A stretch of DNA of 64,000 bases from Linyphia triangularis. Taxonomy: Eukaryota > Arthropoda > Arachnida > Araneae > Linyphiidae. The notes below the pieces were generated by a model. It saw only the letters and a list, made by a program, of their open reading frames with translations. It was not told the DNA's origin and ran no database searches. A program made the position numbers and the translations under genes. Below are positions 57,016 through 64,000 of this stretch, piece by piece (position 1 is the first letter of the stretch; each line of letters begins with the position of its first letter). The stretch is from the NCBI GenBank assembly GCA_963978545.1, contig OZ021722.1, positions 2,790,001 through 2,854,000 on the forward strand, read 5' to 3'.

Positions 57016-57153
57016 GGTGGAAATAGGCAGTCGGAACTTCCAAACCAAAGACAAAATTGAAATTAAATAACGGATTTAAAAATAGCGCTTAATAAGGACA
57101 GGTACTTGATAGAGGTGATCTGGGGCGTCCTTAAGTCGATGTGCATTGATTTC

Positions 57154-57317
57154 GGTTGGTTGTTTTCAGATTATCTGGCGCCGTCAGCAACACGAGGGCT
57201 ATAATACATTCGTCATTAGACAAGCCAACATACATTTACGAACACCCATGTCTAACACGGGACTCGGAACCTCGCGGTCTAGAAGCTAGCACGCTAACCA
57301 ATGTACCGTTTGGTCGG
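57154..57317 (-). mobile_element. SINE-A copy 16
   Basis: Reverse copy with two internal deletions. Flanks TGCATTGATTTCG and TGCATTGACTTCG are a near-perfect TSD. Confidence 0.9.
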
Positions 57318-57496
57318 CATGCATTGACTTCGGAAGTTCAATGTTGTACGCCTTTCATAAGAAACGGCAAACCTTTCTGCACTAAGAGCCAAACATTCAA
57401 TAATCAGAATTGAGAAATGTTTAAAGAAAGAAAAAAAAAAAAAAAATACTAGTATTAATACGAGATTTTTACTGCAAATCATTTTTATATCATTTT

Positions 57497-58095
57497 TAAA
57501 TCCCTTATATTAGCCTCGATTTTGTGATTGGCAAATCTGCGGATCCACTTGCCGTCATCTGATCGGATTGAAACTTGACATATAGATTCGACGAGGATGA
57601 CAATGCATTCGGGCCATGTTCAGAGGCTGTCACTAAAAGGTCGCTTTTGCGCATGATTCTATAATCGTTTAGGAATACTAATAATTCCCATTTAACCAAT
57701 CATTGCTGAAACTCTTTCAGTTGCCAAAATTATTTTAATCCGAATACATGAATACATAAATTTATTATGGAGGTGTTGCGTAGTGATGCTGTAAGTGAAA
57801 GAATTTTAACAAATCATCGTTAAAACTCTTTTCTTTTGCCAAAATTGTTTTAAATCAGAATAAATAAAAGATATTTGGAGCATGAATACATAAATTTACT
57901 TTCATTTTTATAAAAATAAATTTTGAAACGTAGTTTGCCGCATATTTTGTCCTACAGAGATGTTTTTAATATATTTAAAATTAGATACAAACACCGAGCA
58001 CAAGCTAACAACAGAATCGGGGGCTATGTTAATGATTATATAAAACTTGGCAATGCATATAAAGGATTTATATTAAAAAACTATGTTTTTATGAG
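57497..58095 (+). repeat. REP540 copy, near full length
   Basis: AAATCCCTTATATTAGCCTC to GGATTTATATTAAAAAACTA, with a partial internal duplication near 57715-57860 (GAAACTCTTTCAGTTGCC and AAAACTCTTTTCTTTTGCC). Confidence 0.75.
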
Positions 58096-58099
58096 TTTT

Positions 58100-58550
58100 C
58101 TTATAATTGGTTAGTTTTTCGAGGACCTTATACTTATATAACCAAAGCAAAGAATGTTTCCCGCGTCTTCGGACGGCTTAAACGTTCGAGAAAAATTCCG
58201 GACGGAGCTATTTTCCCAGCCAAATCTAGAACCACATTCACTCACGTAGACGAATTCTGTTATCCAAAGATTTTCTTTTTTATTCATTCTTCCTCCCCCC
58301 CTCCAAGCATTAATATGCACGTGATGAGGCACGCGTTAAGCCGCTGAGTGGTATTTTCTTCCACTTGAGTTGGGGCTAGTGAAATTTCCAAGATACGATG
58401 ATCATCGGAATTGATGTATTTATCTCGGAGAGTTTCGGACGTAATTGGCTCTCGTGAATATTTTGTTACTTCGCTATTTTACTTTGGGGCGATTCTCCGC
58501 TCTTCTTTCTTCTCGTAAATGGATTAGAATTGAAACATTATGACGGATCT
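58100..58550. other. Intron 4, unassigned
   Basis: No feature recognised. Confidence 0.4.
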
Positions 58551-58551
58551 A

Positions 58552-58791
58552 TACTAAACTTCAACTCAACTTGACATCACTAGACGGGAGATCGTCACAG
58601 TGCTCATAGGTATTTAATCCATTTTGGCGGCGTGAAAGCATAATGTTCGCCAAACCACAAACCCTGTAGAGAACAAAAGGCTATAAGGTTTGGCGAGAAT
58701 TATGTCTTCACTCCGCTAAAATGGATTAATTGCCTATGAGCACTTTGAAGATCTAACGTCTAGTGATGTCAAGTTAAGTTGCAGTTTAGTA
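58552..58791. mobile_element. PAL-TA palindromic MITE, copy C
   Basis: Ends TACTAAACTTCAACTCAACT and AAGTTGCAGTTTAGTA with TA on both sides. Same orientation as copies A and B. Confidence 0.85.
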
Positions 58792-58808
58792 TAGTATAAA
58801 TATGTTTT

Positions 58809-58954
58809 TATATAATATTTGTTTGTCGCAAAATTACATGGAGAAATAATTTAACTAGGTCAAATACACATTTATAAGCCAACGGGACACGTGCATATTT
58901 GGCCTAGTTAAAAGAATTATTTTTCCATGTAACTTTGCAACAAAATAATATTAT
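58809..58954. repeat. Imperfect inverted repeat
   Basis: AAAATTACATGGAGAAATAA and TAACTAGGTCAAAT are mirrored by ATTTGGCCTAGTTA and TTATTTTTCCATGTAACTTT. Arms about 57 bases, loop about 30-50 bases. Confidence 0.75.
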
Positions 58955-59021
58955 ATCAAACATAATTACTAGATTCTTCATGACTTTAAAACTCTAATAA
59001 TCTGTTTACTAATAAAAATAA

Positions 59022-59521
59022 TATAGCCCCCAAAAAATAAAAAAATTTAAATATAAAGCCTATACATGCCAATTTTTATATAAAATAACAAAGCGCCGTT
59101 CCTGTTGCCAGCGTGTGCTTGGTTTTGGCATGTAATTTTAAATATTAAAAATATCTCTATCGGCAAAATATCCGATTAACTACGATTTAACATTCATTTA
59201 TTATTAAAAATGAATGCGAATTCACGTTTTCACGTCCAATTATTTTTTATTTATTCCGATTAAAATAATTTAGTTTATTATTTATTTACTAAAACAATTT
59301 TGGCAACAGGAAAGAGTTTCTTCAATGATCGGTAAAATGCTCTTTCAGCGCGCGATTGGATGACGGCAAGTTGGTTTATTAGTATTCCGTAAAAGCGACC
59401 TCTTAATGACAGTGACTGCCCCTGAAATTTGATAGATTCGATTTCGAAAGCAATGTATTCTATCTGCCAAGTTTCAGCCCGATTGTACGACGGAAAAGGG
59501 GTTAATTAGGCCTCAGCAAAT
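59022..59521 (-). repeat. REP540 copy, near full length
   Basis: Reverse order of family blocks from AAATATAAAGCCTATACATG to GGGTTAATTAGGCCTCAGCA. Confidence 0.7.
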
Positions 59522-59900
59522 TCTTGAAGTGATTCTTTTCGTACCAAATTTCAGGGTTTTATACAAAGTAGTTTCTAAATGAACTGGGCTAAGAGATTGT
59601 AACACAGCCTAGCGAGTATTGGGAATGATATTTACTATACTAAACTCCAACTTAACTTGACATCACTAGACGATAGATCTTCACCGTGCTCATAGTCAGT
59701 TAATCCATTTTAACGGAGTGAAGACATAATTCTCGGCAAATCTTAGAGCCTTTTGTTCTCTACAGGGTTGTGGTTTGGCGAACATTATGCTTTCACGCCG
59801 CCAAAATGGATAAATTGCCTATGAGCATGGTGAAGATCTATCGTCTAGTGATGTCAAGTTAAGTTGGAGTTTAGCGTAGAACTTCCTTTTAAGTGTGCAC
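59522..59900. repeat. R2 fragment carrying PAL-TA copy D
   Basis: GTAGTTTCTAAATGAACTGG, GTAACACAGCCTAGCGAGTA and the R2 end TTTAC-TA-GAACTTCC, split by the MITE. Confidence 0.7.
59638..59876. mobile_element. PAL-TA palindromic MITE, copy D (inverted)
   Basis: The interior order is reversed relative to copies A-C. Removing the element and one TA restores the R2 end. Confidence 0.86.
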
Positions 59901-60690
59901 AGACAACTCACAAATGAATTTTGTTTTGTTTCACTATTCCTACAGATAACGTGACATAAACACGATTCCAAAATAGTATCTACTCTGGGCATTTTCCGCT
60001 TTTCTACAAATATACAGAAATAACTATTCCAAGTAATTCAATTCGAACACTGCCTCGACATTCGTAAGAGATATAATACGCCACATGGTTTCACTTAAGA
60101 CTACATTTCTCAAAAGCAAAACCTGAATCCTTCCGACACTATATCGTTTTTGGATATGTTACACAAAAATAAAACGCCGCCATTTTTGCGACAGTCGGAA
60201 GAACAATTTTTGTCAAGAATCGAGTCCTTTTTTAGAAAGAAAAAAAAAGAGTGTCTTGAAGTTTTCGAAATTCTAGAACGATTTCTTTCTTGAAGAGGGG
60301 TGGGGTCTTCTTACCTAGAGTCAGGAAGTATAGCATGTTAGTTGAAATGAATCAGTTCTGTGGGGTAAAAGTCTCCAGGAAATCTTATTTGTAGAACCTT
60401 ATCCTTTTCTAAGTTATTTTTTTTCATGTTCCTTAACATGGTAAAGTCTCTTTTCGCTAAACAAATGCATAGATCAGGTAGTTAAGAGTTATCACCATCT
60501 ATCTAACAGTGGAAAATGTAAATGATATTATTCTTAGTAAAGTTTTTACTTAGTAAAAGGTAAAAAAACAAACAAAAAAAACAACAACAATAGATTTCGA
60601 AACTAAATTAAAAATGCTTTTCATATGTTTTGCGCATGCGCAGTATTGACGAGAAAACCTTAATGTAAGGCCCGTGGCTACTAAATTGGA
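59900..60690. other. Intron 4, unassigned
   Basis: No feature recognised. Confidence 0.4.
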
Positions 60691-60975
60691 GCATCGTAGG
60701 TCAATTCATTCGAGAGTTAACTATGTAAACGCAGACGGACATTTTGTATAGTGGTTAGCGTGCTAGCTTCTAGACCACGAGGTTGCGGGTTCCGAGTCCC
60801 GTGTTAGGCATGGGTGTTTGTAAATGTTTGTTGGGTTGTCTAATGACGAATGTTTTGGCGCATTATAGCCCTCGTGTTGCTGACGGTGCCAGATAATCTG
60901 AAAACAACCAACTAACCAGACGGACATTCCTTCTAGACTACACTTTTGAAGTCGGGATGTTCCAAAACGCAGAGA
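60690..60975. repeat. R4 fragment with SINE-A insertion
   Basis: GAAGTCGGGATGTTCCAAAA after the SINE, and CATTCGAGAGTTAACTATGT before it. Confidence 0.5.
60746..60917 (+). mobile_element. SINE-A copy 17 (head truncated)
   Basis: It starts at TGTATAGTGGTTAGCG. Flanks AGACGGACATT on both sides are the TSD. Confidence 0.88.
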
Positions 60976-61039
60976 AATCAAAATAATAATAATAATTTAT
61001 GGACCAAAAACAATATTTTCATTATCCTATATTAACGTA

Positions 61040-62652
61040 CTAGCTGAATACCCGTGCTGCGCTACGAAATTTTACCATTAGCATTTTAGCGATCAAAAGA
61101 CATTCATGTATTCTACACTTCAGACGTTTGCTCCCATTTCGATCCCGACAAATTGATTTATCAAAATAGGAACTTTCCTTTGTTGACATTTTAAACGAAA
61201 TTTATAATTGTGAATAGTAAATTGGAATAGTTTATTGTGTTTATGTTTGCTCTTAGTTCTAAATTTCAAAGTAGTAGCTGTATTGGAATAGAGACATTAA
61301 GTTAATCCTCGTATAGTTTCAATATTGCGTCGACTTTTCATCCCTTAAAAATTCGTTAATCGATATTGGAATGACTTATTTTTTTAACATTTGCACCAAA
61401 TATCAGAAATATGACTACATTGGAAGAGGAACATTCGGATATCTCTCGTTTGGAACATTTAACCCCTTTTCGACCCCTTAAAGTTGATTAATCGAGAATG
61501 GAATAGCTTACTTTTTCTGTTTAATCTTTTATGACATTTGTACCAATTTTCCGAGTTGTGACCAAATGGGAAGTGGGACATTCAAATATCCCTAGTTTGG
61601 AACGTTTAACGACTTTTGCAAACCTTAAGTGGGTTAATCGAGATCGGAATGGCTTACTTTTTCTACGTTTATCTTTATTGATATTCCTACCAATTTTCAG
61701 AGTTGTGACTATATGGGAAGTGGGATATTCGAGTTTTGAATGTTTAACCCCTTTTCCACCCTTTAAAGTGGGTTAATCAAGCTCGGAATAGCTTAACTTT
61801 TCTATATTTGTCTTTGTTGATATTTTTACCAATTTTTAGAGTTGATACCATATGGGAAGTGGTACATTCGAATATTCCTCGGTTGGGACGTTTAACTCCT
61901 TTTCCACCCCTTGATCCACCCGAGATCGGAATAGCTCACTTTTTTTGCTTTTTTCTTTATTGATATTCACACCAGTTTTCAGAGTTGTGAAAATATGAGA
62001 AGTAGGACATTCGAATATATCGCTCGTGTGGAATGTTTAACACCTTTTTGACCTCTTAAAGTGGGTTAATCGAGATCGGAATAGCTTACTTTTTCTATTT
62101 TTACCATTGTTGATACTTGCGCCAGTTTTTTGAGTTGTGACGAAATGGGAAGTAGAACATTCGAATATCCCTCGTTTGGAACGTTTAACCCCTTTTAGAC
62201 CTTTTAAAGGGGGTTAATCGAGATCGAAATAGCTTACTTTTTCTGTGTTTGCCTATGTCGACTTTTGCACCAATATTCAGAGTTGTGGACATGTGGGAAG
62301 TGGTACATTCGAATATCTCTCGTTTGGAACGTTTAACCCCTTTTCGACCCCTTAAAGTGGGTTAATCGAGATCGGAATAGCTTACTTTTACTGTGTTTAC
62401 TATTGTTAATATTTGTACCAATTTTTAAAGTTGTGACTATGTGGGAAGTAGGATATTCGAATATATCGCTCGTTTGGAACGTTTAACCCCTTTTCGACCC
62501 CTTAAAGTGGGTTAATCGAGATCGGAATAGCTTACTTTTTCTATTTTTACCATTGTTGATATTTGTACCGATTTTCAGAGTTATGACTATGTGGGAAGTG
62601 GGAGAATTAGTGATGAGTGAGTCAGTGTTTTGCCTTATATATATAGAGATGG
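61040..62652. repeat. Interspersed element with internal tandem array, unit about 140-150 bp
   Basis: It begins near CTAGCTGAATACCCGTGCTG and ends near TATATATATAGAGATGGG. Eight or nine units carry GTTTGGAACGTTTAACCCC, AAAGTGGGTTAATCGAGATC and GGAATAGCTTACTTTTTCT, at spacings of about 140-150 bases from 61491 to 62509. No coding frame. Confidence 0.8.
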
Positions 62653-62656
62653 GTAA

Positions 62657-63020
62657 TTGAAAGTAAAAATATTCTCAATTTTAAGTCATCATTTGACGCT
62701 CGTGTCTAAACTCAACGTGTCTTTCTTAAAAAAAAAAAAAAAAAAAAAAGGTGGAAGAATATATACATTTAGAAAAGTTATCCATCATTTCTTCCGATCC
62801 ACCTTTATGACACTCAGGGCCGTAATTGCCGATTCTGTAATGAATCTGGGTGGTGCGTTTCTTTCACCGATGAAATTCAATAAAAGTATTTCTTCCACTA
62901 CTCCCCGATGGCCAATTCAACCTGATGTTGATTGGTATAAAAATCAATCTCGTAAAATTTTAAAAGAAGTTACTCTTAAAGGGGAAAGTAAGAATCGTTT
63001 CCTGTATTCTCTGTGTCTTT
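62657..63020. other. Intron 4, unassigned open stretch
   Basis: An open frame of 131 codons spans 62657-63052 but has no recognisable domain, and its last part is R2 repeat sequence, so I do not call it a gene. Confidence 0.35.
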
Positions 63021-63920
63021 TAGCCCCAGTGCATTTAGAAACTACTTGGTAAAAAACCCTTGAAGTTTGGTAAGAAAGTGATCACTTGATAAATTGCTTT
63101 CATTCAATGTCTATATATTTTAGATGAAAATTAAAATGGAAAAAGACAAAACCAGTGGGAGCCATTTAGAGGTCGGCGATATATCGATACGACGATATTT
63201 TTATCGATATTTCTAAAAAATATATCGATTTTAAAAATATCGATAAAAAAGTCACCGATATATCGATATTTTCAAACATTTTTAGTTTTTTGATGATCGT
63301 TTTGTAGTTCCATGTGTTTTTTTTTTTCGATTTTCTTTATTCCCTTTTCAAAAACTTCAAAACTAAAGCTTGAACTGAGCTAAGAGACAGTTAAAATGGC
63401 ACCAATATTCAATATTTTGCCATACACTTAAAAGCTATTGAAAATTATCTAAATTTTTCTTAAAATCACTGTAGCAATTAAGCGAAAATATTACCTTTTT
63501 TTTTTTGTAATTGATCCATTTCAGTTGAAAAAGTAATCACCTTACAAAAAAAGCAATCATGTAAAGTAGAAATTCGCTCCGAAAAACATTGTTTCATGCA
63601 AAATTGAAAATCAAATAAAAAATAAAAAACATGTATCGATATTTTATCGATATTTTTTTCTATGCAACGATATAGTATCGATAGTTATTTTGATCTATAT
63701 TTCCGACCTCTAGAGCCATTGCTTTATGCATTGAGATAAGGTTTTCAAATATAAAATCAAATATATTACGCACTATTTTCGAGTTTTTAGTTTATGTCAT
63801 TTCATTGGGTGATCAGTTTCGCATATACTCATCTAAATGTCGAGGTGGTTATACGAAGTAAATTCTAAGTGCACTGCACTAGAATGTTGTAACATAGCGA
63901 ATATAAGGAATGATCTTGGT
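63020..63920. repeat. R2 repeat carrying hAT-like copy 3
   Basis: The left arm (CAGTGCATTTAGAAACTACT) precedes the element; GCTTTATGCATTGAGATAAGG to GTAACATAGCGAATATAAGG follows it. Confidence 0.7.
63167..63712. mobile_element. hAT-like non-autonomous element, copy 3
   Basis: Perfect outer ends TAGAGGTCGG and CCGACCTCTA, TATCGATA-rich subterminal DNA, and an exact 8-bp TSD GAGCCATT at 63159-63166 and 63713-63720. Very similar to copy 1 but without the (TA)n tract. Confidence 0.88.
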
Positions 63921-63967
63921 TTTCGTTCGATCCCCCTCGCCTTTCTACTGATTGACATCAGATTTAA

Positions 63968-63968
<1 letters not shown>

Positions 63969-64000
<32 letters not shown>
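63969..64000. repeat. Poly-T run at the window end
   Basis: At least 31 consecutive T reaching the last base. Confidence 0.95.

Larger units (their letters stand above)
53250..64000 (+). other. unc5: Intron 4 of the unc5-like gene (5' part)
   Basis: It begins with GTCAGT in phase 1. No thrombospondin type-1 coding segment (repeated W-x-x-W followed by cysteines) was found before the window ends, so the intron is at least 10.7 kb, unless a short exon escaped me. Confidence 0.6.

Noticed and set aside
62657..63052. 131-codon open frame as a possible exon or gene
   Set aside because: No recognisable domain, a poly-Lys start from an A run, and an end inside an R2 repeat.
53250..64000. Thrombospondin type-1 exon of unc5
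   Set aside because: I searched by eye for W-x-x-W codon patterns with following cysteines between good splice sites and found none; a translated search would be decisive.

Overview
This is a stretch of AT-rich animal nuclear DNA. One protein-coding gene is recognisable: the 5' part of an UNC5-type netrin receptor gene on the + strand. The rest is intronic or upstream DNA built almost entirely from interspersed repeats. The host is most likely an arthropod. A degraded non-LTR retrotransposon reading frame resembles Jockey-like elements I associate with spider genomes, so a spider or other chelicerate is my best guess. That taxonomic call is inference only.

Gene. Four exons join in frame with consensus splice sites: exon 1 (ATG at 11119, signal peptide), exon 2 (32898-33075) and exon 3 (35567-35748), which together make the first Ig domain, and exon 4 (52965-53249), the second Ig domain. 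Intron phases are 1, 2, 1 and 1. Together they encode 238 residues. No thrombospondin type-1, transmembrane, ZU5, UPA or death-domain exon was found downstream, so the gene must run past position 64000. Introns 1 and 3 are about 21.7 and 17.2 kb; intron 2 is about 2.5 kb.

Repeats. (1) SINE-A, a tRNA-derived SINE: 17 copies in both orientations, most with matching 11-14 bp target-site duplications (TSDs). (2) SINE-B, SINE-C and SINE-D, other tRNA-related elements. (3) REP540, a family of about 540 bp whose ends are inverted. (4) R2, a palindromic family that is itself the target of many later insertions. (5) LTR-1, four solo LTRs plus a fragment, three with exact 4-bp TSDs. (6) hAT-like elements with TATCGATA-rich ends: two copies with exact 8-bp TSDs and one 1.27-kb foldback copy. 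(7) PAL-TA, four 235-bp palindromic MITEs with TA TSDs. (8) Two elements with CACTG termini and TA TSDs, 5.7 kb and 324 bp. (9) A non-autonomous Helitron-like element with a textbook 3' hairpin and CTAG end. (10) PAL660, a palindromic family. (11) Remnants of a Jockey-like retrotransposon and of a Tc1-like transposase. (12) Several minisatellites and microsatellites.

Region by region: 1-11.1 kb is upstream DNA with repeats; 10.75-11.19 kb is the GC-richer 5' end of the gene; 11.2-32.9 kb is intron 1; 33.1-35.6 kb is intron 2, with a 21-bp minisatellite just after exon 2; 35.75-52.96 kb is intron 3, with a second 21-bp minisatellite just after exon 3 and a five-level nest of transposons at 43.1-50.2 kb; 53.25-64 kb is intron 4, ending in a poly-T run. 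I saw no host RNA gene, no CRISPR array and no bacterial or viral gene block.
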